Counted from the first letter of the stretch, positions 17,339 through 25,702 are shown. The stretch: 64,000 bases of DNA from Pleurocapsa minor HA4230-MV1 (GCA_019359095.1 JAHHHZ010000013.1:186001-250000), one strand, 5' to 3'. Notes: a model not told the origin generated them from the letters alone. Program-made: numbers and translations.

Positions 17339-17671
17339 ATGAATGAGCAAAATTTAGATATTTTAGATAACGGTGATGTGATCGCTGTCTCTGAAGAATT
17401 TCAAAATGAATTTATTAGAGGTAAGACATTAAAAATTCAGCAGCTACTTGAAGAATACCAAGAATATATTGCGGACAGCTATGGAAGTAGCAAATCAGAA
17501 ATTTTTATTGAAGGTATTGAATGTGAGGTCTTAAGCAAAGATGGCAATTCAAAAGGCTGGAGAAAAGGAAAAATTAAATTTGTAGTTCAGTTTGAACCTG
17601 AAGTAGCTGAAATTAGTAATAACCTAAACTCTTTAGAAGACATTCGTAAACAAATCAATAGTACAAATTAA
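17339..17671 (+). CDS. KGK-domain family small protein 2
   Basis: A 110-residue paralogue of its neighbours. The core is GWRKGKIKFVVQFEPE, preceded by ECEVLSKDG, with the tail SLEDIRKQI. The N-terminal half (GDVIAVSEEF) is much less alike than the C-terminal half. It begins 21 bp after the first KGK gene. The sequence is acidic overall, with a basic KGK core. No catalytic motif is visible. Confidence 0.7.
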   Translation: MNEQNLDILDNGDVIAVSEEFQNEFIRGKTLKIQQLLEEYQEYIADSYGSSKSEIFIEGIECEVLSKDGNSKGWRKGKIKFVVQFEPEVAEISNNLNSLEDIRKQINSTN

Positions 17672-17694
17672 AAACTTTAATTGAGGAACAGATT

Positions 17695-17982
17695 ATGATG
17701 AGAGAAGGAAGCAAATTGATTATTAGTAATGAAGTTATTTCAATTGATAATCAAGAAGATAATATTGTAATTTCTCATTCTACTTATATAGCAGAAGAGT
17801 TTTTCAAGCAATTGAGATCTCGTCTTGGTTGCCACAATAAAGACCAATGGACTAATGAAGGAGTACCTTGTAAGATTCTATCTCCCAATCAAAATTGGCA
17901 AAAAGGTAAAATTAGAATTTGCTTACAGTTTATTCCCGATCGCTCAGAATCTGTTCTGGATGATATTAGAGAAAATAAATAA
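17695..17982 (+). CDS. KGK-domain family small protein 3
   Basis: The shortest of the four at 95 residues. The core is WQKGKIRICLQFIPD, preceded by CKILSPNQN, with the tail VLDDIRENK. The N-terminal half keeps NEVISIDNQ. The ATG is doubled (ATGATG), and the SD-like GAGGAA lies just upstream near 17682. It is part of the tight dynamin-KGK run. Confidence 0.7.
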   Translation: MMREGSKLIISNEVISIDNQEDNIVISHSTYIAEEFFKQLRSRLGCHNKDQWTNEGVPCKILSPNQNWQKGKIRICLQFIPDRSESVLDDIRENK

Positions 17983-18024
17983 AAGTATTACTCAATTATC
18001 TATAAAATTATTGGAGATATTAAT

Positions 18025-18402
18025 ATGAAATCAGAAATTATTTTTCACCAGATAGAACACGAAGAATCTAATGTAGTTGTTTCTTTTGACAATGGAACAA
18101 CATTTAAAGTTAGTAAGCTTATGGGACAGTTAAATATCTTTTTTAGAGATTCAGTACTTTATAAGTTATCAGAAAAGATGACGCAAATTGGAATAGGAAC
18201 TCCTCCAAATTATCAAGGTAATTGGAATCAAAGTGTTGATGCCGAAATTTTAGAACCGCAATCTGGAGAGTGGAAAAAAAGCAAGGTGAGAATGAGAGTA
18301 ATCTTAGAATTTTGCCCTGATGAACCAGAAGAAGTCAAAATTGAGCATACTCAAGACAATGCCAACTCATTAGATGATATTCGTCAGATTATTTCTCAAT
18401 AA
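18025..18402 (+). CDS. KGK-domain family small protein 4 (degenerate core)
   Basis: A 125-residue paralogue in which the KGK core is changed to WKKSKVRMRVILEF, while the following CPDEPEEV and the tail SLDDIRQII match paralogue 1 closely. The N-terminal VVVSFDNG also matches. A GGAG-type ribosome site lies about 10 bases before the ATG. The replaced Gly suggests functional divergence within the set. Confidence 0.68.
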   Translation: MKSEIIFHQIEHEESNVVVSFDNGTTFKVSKLMGQLNIFFRDSVLYKLSEKMTQIGIGTPPNYQGNWNQSVDAEILEPQSGEWKKSKVRMRVILEFCPDEPEEVKIEHTQDNANSLDDIRQIISQ

Positions 18403-18424
18403 TGTCTAAAAAAATGTTTAAAAG

Positions 18425-18667
18425 ATGTCTAAAACACCAAGAATAAGCTTGCCCCAATCAGTCAGGAATTATGTGTTGCAGCGAGATAATTATCAATGTC
18501 AAAGTTGCGGTAAACAGAATACTGAGACAGAACTAAATATAGATCATATTATCTCTCTGGCTCAAGGTGGCAGTAATGACATGAGTAACTTACAAGTCTT
18601 GTGTAGTCGATGTAATCAAAAGAAAAAACATCATTTTGATTCTCGTTTTCAACGTCATTATGATTAA
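18425..18667 (+). CDS. small HNH endonuclease-domain protein
   Basis: An 80-residue protein that is nearly all HNH domain. The zinc cysteines are C25/C28 (CQSC) and C60/C63 (CSRC); the catalytic block is NIDHIISLAQGGSNDMSNLQ at about 38-57. Such domains nick or cut DNA non-specifically or as part of larger systems. It follows the fourth KGK gene by 22 bp and is the last gene of the run, just before a palindromic repeat. It may be a passenger rather than a partner of the dynamin. Confidence 0.82.
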   Translation: MSKTPRISLPQSVRNYVLQRDNYQCQSCGKQNTETELNIDHIISLAQGGSNDMSNLQVLCSRCNQKKKHHFDSRFQRHYD

Positions 18668-18729
18668 TTAAGTAAAGTTGGATTAAATAATAACAATTCT
18701 CAAAAGTAATAGAAGACTTGGTAGACTTG

Positions 18730-18804
18730 GTAGGTTGGGTAGAACGATAGTGAAACCCAACAAAATCTTTTAGTCGTTGGGTTTCGGGCCTCAACCCAAC
18801 CTAC
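18730..18804. repeat. 75-bp palindromic MITE-like repeat, intact copy
   Basis: Perfect 11-bp terminal inverted repeats GTAGGTTGGGT (18730-18740) and ACCCAACCTAC (18794-18804) enclose an internal inverted pair of GAAACCCAAC and GTTGGGTTTC. It is the uninterrupted counterpart, in opposite orientation, of the interrupted copy at 5611-5729. A decayed copy is at about 58744-58778. Confidence 0.8.
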
Positions 18805-18820
18805 AATACTACTTCCTGAT

Positions 18821-20590
18821 TTAATGATTTTTAAGCTTAAACTGGTCAAAGATAATCGCTGGAGCATCGGGTTCACGAATATCATAGCGATAGCTGCTCA
18901 CTGTTCCTGTAGCGGTATCAAAAATACTAAAAGCAGTAATCTCATTACTAGCAATATAGGGTAATGGCTGCCCCATATTATCGGTCAAGGGTGCAATATT
19001 CGGCACAATTGGGTTTAAACCATTAGGATCGCCTATGGGAACAAAATTTTGGGGACTGTAGGGGGGAATCTCTCGTTTATTATCTCCAACATGAGCGCCG
19101 TAACTATTGCCCACATTAGAAGATTCCAGAAAATGCATTCCTGAAGTACTTTGAAATCGATTCCAAAGATGGGAATGTCCATAATAAACTAGCTGAACTC
19201 CTGCTGATTCTAATAACGGCAAGAGATCGCGGATAATATAGTCATCTTGGATCGGATAATCATAATAGCGAGATGTTAGCTTGCCAGCTTCAGAGTAAGA
19301 TTCCTTGGGCTGAGGATCGGTATATGGGGGAACAATATTACCCCCAAGAGTATGGGGTGGATGATGAAACATAACGACCTTGTATTTAGCCTGCTGATAA
19401 GCCTCACTGGCTAATTCTTGCTTTAACCATTCATACTGAGGGCTTCCCTTGGCGATCGCTTCAAAGATATGCTGTCCATAACCCCAATCTTGAGGGCGAT
19501 CGAGACTGCTTGCACTCTCTTTATATCGACCCTGTGCATCTACATCTAAACTAGGACTGCGCCAAATATTAGTTACATATAGAGAAATTAATCTAATCTC
19601 GCCAAAGGTACTCGCATAATATCTTTTTCCGCCTGAGTTACTTTGAGGCAGAGTAAAAATTTCTTCGTAGGTATCAGTATTGAAAGAGTTGTTCTCGATC
19701 CATTCGGCTGTGGAAACCTGATTATCACTCAGGCTTCTCCCTTGTACTGACTGATTTAGTTGTGCTTTCGCTACTCGACGAGGCAGAGGTTGAGCGAATT
19801 CTTCCTTCAAACTGCGATCGCCTGATACTTTGCCCATTACTTCATGATTACCGATCGCCGTAAATAAAGGTGCGTGTTGAATAATCTCGCCACCATGATA
19901 GGTAGTAGTAATACCGCTATGTTCTAGCTGATAGTTAGCTTTACCCTGAAGACTGGGAAAAAATGCTCCCCCTCGGCGATCGTCAAACCACTCCGAAGCG
20001 CGATCTGGAACGTTGACTAAATCTCCAGGAAAAAAGACAGCATCCACACGACCAACGGTTTTGACAACTTGCTCTAGGTTAGTCGCTACCATGGGCATTA
20101 ACTGATGATCTGAAGTCAGTAAAATTTTGAGTGGGGTTTCTGGCGTGGGTAGACTGGAAAGGGTAAAGACATCGCTACTGTAGACTTGTTCTCCTTCACT
20201 GCTAGTTACTTGATATGGCACACGCCGACTAGGAGAGAGATCCTTAACTACAGCTTCATGTCGCCAAATATTGCGCACCGACTTTGCGGGAGGGTTATCG
20301 ATTTGCGAATCTCGATCCTCACGGACTCGGCTGAGTTTTGTTGTCTTGGCGATCGCAATTTGTTTTAATCGATCGCCATATTTAACCTGATGGCGATCGC
20401 CTAAAAATTCAGTAAACCAGACTACATTTACCGTAGTTTTTGTCGGTAATTGCAGAAAAGGATCGCTCAAAATAGATGTATTGTTGCTGATTACTGGCTG
20501 TTGTTCATGGGCAAAAGTCATGGGCAAACAATTAATCACGATCAGGGTAAACATTGTCAGGGACAGCAGTATTAGTTTAACGATTTTCAC
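18821..20590 (-). CDS. secreted metallophosphoesterase (purple-acid-phosphatase-like)
   Basis: A 589-residue calcineurin-like phosphoesterase. The N-terminus is a signal peptide (basic MKIVK, hydrophobic core, likely cleaved after TFA). Metal-site motifs appear in the expected order: TSDHQ, FPGDLVN, GNHEVMG, MFHHPPH and YYGHSHLW. In the first motif the usual Asp-x-His appears as SDH. The enzyme probably acts in the periplasm or outside on phosphate esters. Whether it is a phosphatase or phosphodiesterase is not clear. It stands alone, convergent with the HNH gene and followed upstream by a long gene-free region. Confidence 0.85.
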   Translation of the reverse strand: MKIVKLILLSLTMFTLIVINCLPMTFAHEQQPVISNNTSILSDPFLQLPTKTTVNVVWFTEFLGDRHQVKYGDRLKQIAIAKTTKLSRVREDRDSQIDNPPAKSVRNIWRHEAVVKDLSPSRRVPYQVTSSEGEQVYSSDVFTLSSLPTPETPLKILLTSDHQLMPMVATNLEQVVKTVGRVDAVFFPGDLVNVPDRASEWFDDRRGGAFFPSLQGKANYQLEHSGITTTYHGGEIIQHAPLFTAIGNHEVMGKVSGDRSLKEEFAQPLPRRVAKAQLNQSVQGRSLSDNQVSTAEWIENNSFNTDTYEEIFTLPQSNSGGKRYYASTFGEIRLISLYVTNIWRSPSLDVDAQGRYKESASSLDRPQDWGYGQHIFEAIAKGSPQYEWLKQELASEAYQQAKYKVVMFHHPPHTLGGNIVPPYTDPQPKESYSEAGKLTSRYYDYPIQDDYIIRDLLPLLESAGVQLVYYGHSHLWNRFQSTSGMHFLESSNVGNSYGAHVGDNKREIPPYSPQNFVPIGDPNGLNPIVPNIAPLTDNMGQPLPYIASNEITAFSIFDTATGTVSSYRYDIREPDAPAIIFDQFKLKNH

Positions 20591-21067
20591 TAAACAAATT
20601 AGAGGCTTAAACCTATTGACGACATTACATTTTTGGGAACTTGAATGAGTCTGTTGATAGATGAGTATTCACTTGATTAGAGTAATCCGTAAAAACCACT
20701 ATTACTTAGTTTGTTTAACTATAAATAACACAAGAAGGTTGAGAATTAAAGCATTTGTCAGCTTTTTGAATTGTAATCGCTTTAGCCTCTTTATTAAGTT
20801 AAGGTAATGATATGAAGTAGCTAAAATCTAATTAACTAACCAAGTAAGATTTTGAGTAATTGCTACTTAAAGCCATATAGCAAAAGAATTATAGCTGAGA
20901 ATCGAAACCGATCCACTTAATTAAAATAATTGACAAGAACTTTGCTTAAACCCTTGATAAATAGACTTAGTAGCACTTTTAAAGGTAGCTAAATCTACTT
21001 TTTAAGCGTAAGATAAAGTCAATATCTAATCTAGATATTTCCAACTAAAGGTGTTTATAATAGCAGG

Positions 21068-21248
21068 TAAGAAAGAAAGTAATTCTACTAGGTTATTCAA
21101 GCAGAAATATAGCCAAGCTAGTGAATACAATTACTAGCAGATAAGCGTTTTTAGCTGTTTCAGAGTCCCTGATAGGTTATTGAATTTTGTGTGTTTTGTG
21201 GTATTTTTCTCGATCCCACGCTCTTATGGTTGAGTCGTGGGATTTTTT
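21068..21248 (+). ncRNA. candidate small RNA of about 180 nt
   Basis: A perfect -10 hexamer TATAAT lies at 21056-21061. A transcript starting about 7 nt later would end at the strong terminator 21213-21248 and encode no protein. Internal elements: stem GCTAGT (21117-21122)/ACTAGC (21133-21138), and complementary ATTCAA (about 21095) and TTGAAT (about 21180) that could close an outer stem. Size and layout recall abundant regulatory RNAs such as 6S, but no family-specific motif was recognised. No good -35 is seen. Confidence 0.35.
21213..21248 (+). terminator. strong intrinsic terminator without an upstream gene
   Basis: Perfect arms ATCCCACG (21213-21220) and CGTGGGAT (21236-21243) are extended by an inner CTC/GAG pair and followed by six T residues on the plus strand. 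The minus strand lacks a T run, so it acts only rightward. No plus-strand gene precedes it for more than 2 kb. Confidence 0.8.
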
Positions 21249-21366
21249 ATGTCGGTCGAGAATAATTTCTCTTGATTAGGTAATCTCTCAAAAGCTATGA
21301 GATGCTGATTTATTTAATCAAAAACCCAAAAATTAGCTAACAAAAATTACCAGCAATTACCATCAA

Positions 21367-22218
21367 TTACAATGGGTATTGTCCCTGAAATACTTTAGTC
21401 GCTGGGCCAGTCATATAAACGCGATTATCTGCTGCTGACCAATTTATTTGCAGACACCCACCAGGAAGTTCTACAGTACAAAAGCGATCGCATTGATGAT
21501 TTAATACCCCAGCCACCACAGAAGCACAAGCACCAGTACCACAGGCGAGGGTAATTCCAGCCCCTCTTTCCCAAACCCGCATCTTGATATAGTCTGGTTT
21601 TACCACTTCAATAAACTCAGTATTTGTCCGTTGAGGGAAAACAGGGTGATGTTCAAACAAAGGGCCAATTTGCTCTAGGGCGATCGCATCACTATCTTCG
21701 ACAAAAGTAATACAGTGAGGATTTCCCATACTAACGGTGGTAACTAACCAAGAGCGATCGGCAACTTCTAAGGGCTGTGCGATAACTTTCCCCTCGACAC
21801 CTGTAAGAGTTGTCGGGATCTTGGAGGCGGTTAACTCTGGTTCTCCCATATCTACTGTGACTTCACCGTTCTCCTCTAGCTTTGGTACAATTAGCCCTGC
21901 TAAAGTATCAATCTTGTAAGATTTATTAACTTCGGTATTTCCTTCAAGATCGGCGATAAACTTAGCGAGACAGCGGATACCGTTGCCACACATTTCTGGT
22001 TCAGAACCATCAGAATTATAAATTCTCATGGTGTAGTCTGTATCTGTATCTGCCTTGCCGGTCAGGGCAAAAATAACCCCATCAGCACCAATACCAAAAT
22101 GGCGATCGCAGATGGCGATCGCTTGTTCGGGAGTAATTATCGGTTTGGCAGTATGACGATTATCAATCAGAATAAAATCATTGCCTAATCCTTGGTATTT
22201 GCTAAACTCGATTACCAT
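21367..22218 (-). CDS. dapF: diaminopimelate epimerase
   Basis: A PLP-independent epimerase converting LL- to meso-diaminopimelate for lysine and peptidoglycan synthesis in the cytosol. The N-terminal [15 protein letters not shown], the first catalytic Cys in [12 protein letters not shown] and the second in [10 protein letters not shown] are intact. The start is set at the ATG at 22218 (MVIEFSKY), about 283 residues. An in-frame ATG at 22236 overlaps the GGAGGA ribosome-binding sequence that serves the inner start. The gene is head to head with hfq with only 37 bp between start codons. Confidence 0.95.
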   Translation of the reverse strand: MVIEFSKYQGLGNDFILIDNRHTAKPIITPEQAIAICDRHFGIGADGVIFALTGKADTDTDYTMRIYNSDGSEPEMCGNGIRCLAKFIADLEGNTEVNKSYKIDTLAGLIVPKLEENGEVTVDMGEPELTASKIPTTLTGVEGKVIAQPLEVADRSWLVTTVSMGNPHCITFVEDSDAIALEQIGPLFEHHPVFPQRTNTEFIEVVKPDYIKMRVWERGAGITLACGTGACASVVAGVLNHQCDRFCTVELPGGCLQINWSAADNRVYMTGPATKVFQGQYPL

Positions 22219-22255
22219 CTTTATTTTTTCCTCCATAGATACGAGAACTGAAAAT

Positions 22256-22468
22256 ATGACTGAATTTAATACCGAACTACCTGGCGTCAGACAAGTCCAA
22301 GGCTATATTAAAAACAAGCAAGAAGTAGAACTAAAGTTAGTCACCGACGATTTAGTGGTCGGCAAAATTCTCTGGCAAGATGCAGATTCTCTCTGTATGG
22401 TGGATCACTACAGCCAGGAAACTCTAGTATGGCGACAAGCCTTGGTCTATATTAAGCCAAAAGCCTGA
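22256..22468 (+). CDS. hfq: cyanobacterial Hfq (Sm-like protein)
   Basis: A 70-residue Sm-fold protein starting at [15 protein letters not shown]. The Sm1 block [19 protein letters not shown] and the C-terminal ALVYIKPKA match cyanobacterial Hfq. This group is shorter than enterobacterial Hfq, lacks its canonical RNA-binding residues, and in Synechocystis acts with the type IV pilus motor for motility and DNA uptake. A longer in-frame opening exists upstream, but the ATG at 22256 fits the family start. The dapF-hfq divergent arrangement is common in cyanobacteria. Confidence 0.9.
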   Translation: MTEFNTELPGVRQVQGYIKNKQEVELKLVTDDLVVGKILWQDADSLCMVDHYSQETLVWRQALVYIKPKA

Positions 22469-22473
22469 GCTTG

Positions 22474-22490
22474 GGTGGGCAGCGCCCACC
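22474..22490. repeat. GC-rich hairpin between convergent hfq and yqeY
   Basis: Perfect 7-bp arms GGTGGGC and GCCCACC with a 3-nt loop follow the hfq stop by 5 bp. There is no T run, so it is either a weak bidirectional terminator or a copy of a common cyanobacterial short palindrome. Confidence 0.6.
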
Positions 22491-22505
22491 TATATTACAA
22501 TCAAC

Positions 22506-22961
22506 TTACCCAAGCTTACTTTTAACTATTTCTTGGATTTTCTTGCCGTCGGCTTTACCTTTTAACTGTTTCATCGCTGGGCCCATGACTTTCCCTAAAT
22601 CTTTCATGGTAGTTGCACCAGAGGAGGCGATTAGCTCATCGATAATTTTTGTCACTTCTTCATCGCTAACCTGTTCGGGCAAGTAGGTTTCAATAATTGC
22701 CAATTCCTGACTTTCTTTTTCGGCTAAGTCATCTCTACCAGCATTGGTGAACTGCTCAATCGAATCACGGCGTTGTTTTGCCTGTTGGGTGAGTAATTCG
22801 ATTTCGTGTTCGGGAGTCAGGGTATCTTGACCCTTGGGACGTAGCTCAACTTCTTTTTCTAAGATTGCCTTTTTGATTCCCCGCACTGTTTGTAGGCGCA
22901 GTTTATCCTTGGCTTTCATTGCCGTTTTGATGTCTTCTCCAATCTGTTCTTTAAGACTCAT
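22506..22961 (-). CDS. GatB/YqeY-domain protein
   Basis: A 151-residue soluble helical protein. It starts SLKEQIGEDIKTAMKAKDK and carries LRLQTVRGIKKAI, then LPEQVSDEEV and GKVMGPAMKQLKGKADGK, all typical of the YqeY family. The domain resembles the tRNA-binding tail of GatB and may bind tRNA-like substrates; the cellular role is not settled. Length is typical. It is convergent with hfq across a 37-bp gap. Confidence 0.9.
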   Translation of the reverse strand: MSLKEQIGEDIKTAMKAKDKLRLQTVRGIKKAILEKEVELRPKGQDTLTPEHEIELLTQQAKQRRDSIEQFTNAGRDDLAEKESQELAIIETYLPEQVSDEEVTKIIDELIASSGATTMKDLGKVMGPAMKQLKGKADGKKIQEIVKSKLG

Positions 22962-23042
22962 CTTTTCTTTCCTTTACATGAGTCATTTATTATAAAATAC
23001 TTTTTACGTAATACAAAAGAAATCAGATTAATTATCGATCTG

Positions 23043-23240
23043 GTGATGTAAAGTTCGTTTAGACAATGTTAATTAAAACTCGCGCCAAGACGCCAAGACG
23101 CCAAGGCGTTTATCCCGCTTAGTTTGAGTGCGAGATTCGGCGAATTTATTTCGCCTTGAATAATCGCGTTGTTGGGGCCCTAAAGGACTAGCTTAGCGTC
23201 GCAAAGATGTTATAAGAAGTAATCAAGCGGACTTGATATG
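23043..23240. repeat. MITE-like dispersed element, copy A
   Basis: The left end near 23045 (GTAAAGTTCGTTTAGAC) and right end near 23222-23237 (AAGCGGACTTGATATG) are degenerate inverted repeats. The interior from CTCGCGCC (about 23080) through GCGTTTATCCCGCTTAG and CGCCTTGAATAATCGCG to the GGCCCTAAAGGACTAGC block is shared, nearly base for base, with copy B at 43531-43806. No ORF is present. It occupies most of the 359-bp gap between yqeY and the methyltransferase, both transcribed away from it. Confidence 0.65.
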
Positions 23241-23320
23241 AGATATTGCTTAAGATAAATGCGATTCATCAGTAGACGTATAATGTTGAAATTCGTAGAC
23301 ATGTAAATATACAGATTGTT

Positions 23321-24289
23321 GTGACACTTTCAACAGACAAACTAAAACCAGATTGGGCGGGAGATGATTTTCTGTCTCGTATGGTTAATATTTTGATTCA
23401 AACCAAGCCAATTTACCGCGTTATGCAGCGCCAAGCTCGCCGAGTATTAATTAATACCGCCGAAAAAAACGGCATACCCTGGCGCAAAAATTATCAAGAT
23501 TTAGAAAATTCCTCCGTCAAAGACTTATTAGATTCGATTACTAATCCCGCGATCGCCTATCCTGATTATTATCAAGTACCCTTCCATGCTTACGATCGGG
23601 GAAATCTTTGTTGGCAGGCAGCTTTTGAGGCAGCTTCAGCCACGAATTCTATGGCACTAAGAATCTGGAAAGATGAGGATTTGACTTGGCAAGAGGCACA
23701 GCAACGTTTACGCCATAGTGTTTACAAGATCTTAGACACATATCTTCCTGAAACCATTACTGATGTTCTCGATCTGGGTTGTTCGGTGGGAATTTCTACC
23801 CTGACACTGCATCGATATTTTACTGCTCGACAAAATATACCAATTAATACGATCGGTTTAGATTTATCCCCCTATATGTTGGCGGTGGCGCAAAAGGCTG
23901 ATACCCAACATGAAATTAGTCAATGGCTTCATAGCTTAGGAGAATCGACAGGATTAGCTGATAATTCCCAAGATCTAGTAACTTTACAGTTTGTGATCCA
24001 TGAATTGCCTCGTCAGGCAACAGTGGGCATCCTGCGTGAAGTGTTACGCATTCTTAAGCCAGGAGGAGTTATTGGCATAGTCGATAATAATCCTGCTTCC
24101 CCTGTAATTCAAAATCTCCCCCCCGTATTGTTCACCTTAATGAAAAGTACTGAACCCTGGAGTGATGATTACTATACGTTTGATGTGGAAGCGGCGATGC
24201 AGCAAATAGGCTTTGATTATCAAGCAACTATCGCCAGCGATCCTCGCCATCGCACTTTGATTGGGATTAAACCAAACACTAGGAAATAG
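23321..24289 (+). CDS. class I SAM-dependent methyltransferase
   Basis: A 322-residue protein starting at GTG. The AdoMet-binding motif I is VLDLGCSVGISTL at about residues 146-158, followed by the acidic strand NTIGLDLSPYM and the post-III block LKPGGVIGIVDNN. The first ~130 residues form an extra N-terminal region with no recognised domain. The methyl acceptor is unknown. The GTG start was kept because the upstream sequence is stop-rich and belongs to a repeat. Confidence 0.82.
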   Translation: MTLSTDKLKPDWAGDDFLSRMVNILIQTKPIYRVMQRQARRVLINTAEKNGIPWRKNYQDLENSSVKDLLDSITNPAIAYPDYYQVPFHAYDRGNLCWQAAFEAASATNSMALRIWKDEDLTWQEAQQRLRHSVYKILDTYLPETITDVLDLGCSVGISTLTLHRYFTARQNIPINTIGLDLSPYMLAVAQKADTQHEISQWLHSLGESTGLADNSQDLVTLQFVIHELPRQATVGILREVLRILKPGGVIGIVDNNPASPVIQNLPPVLFTLMKSTEPWSDDYYTFDVEAAMQQIGFDYQATIASDPRHRTLIGIKPNTRK

Positions 24290-24330
24290 GAAATAGGAAG
24301 TAGGAAGTAGGAAGTAGGAAATAAGGAGAT
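24286..24330. repeat. heptanucleotide short tandem repeat (TAGGAAR)
   Basis: Six copies of TAGGAAA or TAGGAAG follow one another directly; the first overlaps the methyltransferase stop codon. It lies between two convergent genes. Confidence 0.8.
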
Positions 24331-24420
24331 AATTATTGCTCTAAGTCTAAAAGTCTCAAACAACAATCATTAACCGAAGAGATAAGGTAAATGATGAGAA
24401 AAAGCCTTTTTTCTCTACGC

Positions 24421-24972
24421 TTAAAAATTTGAACCAGGTTGAGTTAAAAACTCTGCTTCGGCTTGAGTTGATTCTCTGCTTAATATTTGATTGCGGTGGG
24501 GAAAACGTCCAAAGCGATCGATAACAGCTTGATGTTTAATCGCAAAATCGAGATTATCCTCTTTACCTAACTCTTGAAAAAGCTCAACGGATAGTGCCTG
24601 ATCTGCCTTATTTTCGCTGTGCATTAACGGCATATAGAGAAAACCTTGCTGTTCTACTGCTAGCTCCTGCGGATAGTTATGACTTAGTGCATATTTAGTC
24701 AAAGCTACAGCTTGAGCATCGGTGGCAAAAGCTTGAGCTGTATTGCGAAACATGTTACGGGGAAACTGATCGAGGATAATAATTAAAGCAAGCAAATCAA
24801 AAGAGCGATCGCGCCAACTAGTTAACTCCCCTGTTTTAGCCAATTGATAGGTATCAAGAAAACGTTGTTTAATTTCGCGATCGAACTCAGCACTTTTCTT
24901 GAACCATAGTGGCTTTACTCTCTCTGAGAACCAAAAATTCAAGACATCATCAGGGGTAGTTGATTTATTCAT
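24421..24972 (-). CDS. DUF924 family protein
   Basis: A 183-residue all-helical protein. Family blocks are DDVLNFWFSE at the start, IIILDQFPRNMFRNTAQAFA in the middle and FLYMPLMHSENKADQALSVE after it. It looks like a shortened TPR-like fold. The function of the family is unknown. No signal peptide or membrane segment is present. It is convergent with the methyltransferase. Confidence 0.88.
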   Translation of the reverse strand: MNKSTTPDDVLNFWFSERVKPLWFKKSAEFDREIKQRFLDTYQLAKTGELTSWRDRSFDLLALIIILDQFPRNMFRNTAQAFATDAQAVALTKYALSHNYPQELAVEQQGFLYMPLMHSENKADQALSVELFQELGKEDNLDFAIKHQAVIDRFGRFPHRNQILSRESTQAEAEFLTQPGSNF

Positions 24973-25261
24973 GAGTGGATACGTATTTGTTCTAATTAAT
25001 CGCGATGAATTGTCTATTACATTGTTTTAAATCTTTTAGTTTTTCCTAATAATAACCACAGGAACATTCCTATCTACAGTTAAAAACCAGTCAATGTATC
25101 CTTTGCTACGGCAAGCAAAAAAAAGAGAAACTATTGTGTATTTGGATACTAATATGAATGCTTTGTCAAGATAATTTTGTCATAATCAAAATATTCGTAA
25201 TCTTTGTTCATGCAAAGTAAAACGTAAACTTGACCTTTAGGAAACACAGTCACTAATAATT

Positions 25262-25702
25262 ATGGGATTAATAACAGGTGTAAGTGTTGAGACAATTAAA
25301 TCTATTCAAGGAGGAATGATCGAATTTTATAATCTTCAATCTAGTAACGAAACGATGGTGGTAAAAGTACCAGCCAATACTATTGACGATCTTTTTGTCC
25401 ATAAGCAGCAGACAGATCAGCTATTAGTAGTTAAGGGGAGTTTTGTTCTAGTAATTTTATACGATCGCCAATATCAATATATTCCGCTGACGGAAGAATT
25501 ACCCCAGGTAGTGACTATTCCTAGAGGAATTTTGCATGGCACAATTAATTTAAGCGATCGCGATTGTCTATTGGTTAATGCAGTATTACGTCATGGTCAA
25601 CCCAGTCCAAGAGATTATCAGCCCATGGTCAGACCTTTTCCTTATGATTTGGCAGAAGCTAAACTCAGTTTGGAACGTATAAGAGCAACAATTGCAGTTT
25701 AA
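25262..25702 (+). CDS. cupin-fold protein (dTDP-sugar epimerase-like)
   Basis: A 146-residue beta-rich protein. The segment DQLLVVKGSFVLVILYDR followed by VVTIPRGILHGTIN has the spacing of a cupin or RmlC-like barrel, with a His in the usual second motif. The classic catalytic residues of dTDP-4-dehydrorhamnose epimerase are not clearly present, so an enzymatic role is uncertain. It stands alone after a 289-bp AT-rich gap in which no feature is evident. Confidence 0.6.
   Translation: MGLITGVSVETIKSIQGGMIEFYNLQSSNETMVVKVPANTIDDLFVHKQQTDQLLVVKGSFVLVILYDRQYQYIPLTEELPQVVTIPRGILHGTINLSDRDCLLVNAVLRHGQPSPRDYQPMVRPFPYDLAEAKLSLERIRATIAV

Larger units (their letters stand above)
20591..21366. other. 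776-bp gene-free region with a candidate sRNA
   Basis: No reading frame of quality exists here on either strand. The 3' third contains a TATAAT box, a compact set of stem-loops and a strong terminator, all on the plus strand (see 21068-21248). An isolated TTGACA is at 20930-20935. The rest is AT-rich and unremarkable; it must also carry the promoter of the metallophosphoesterase gene. Confidence 0.5.

Noticed and set aside
18549-18885. Minus-strand frames over the HNH gene end and the 18730 repeat
   Set aside because: They read through the palindromic repeat and antisense to the HNH domain; the shared QRLKDFVGFHYRS peptide is only the translation of the repeat.
25237-25256. AGGAAACACAGTCAC, vaguely like the conserved motif of Yfr2-type small RNAs
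   Set aside because: The motif match is loose from memory, no terminator follows, and it is immediately upstream of the cupin start.
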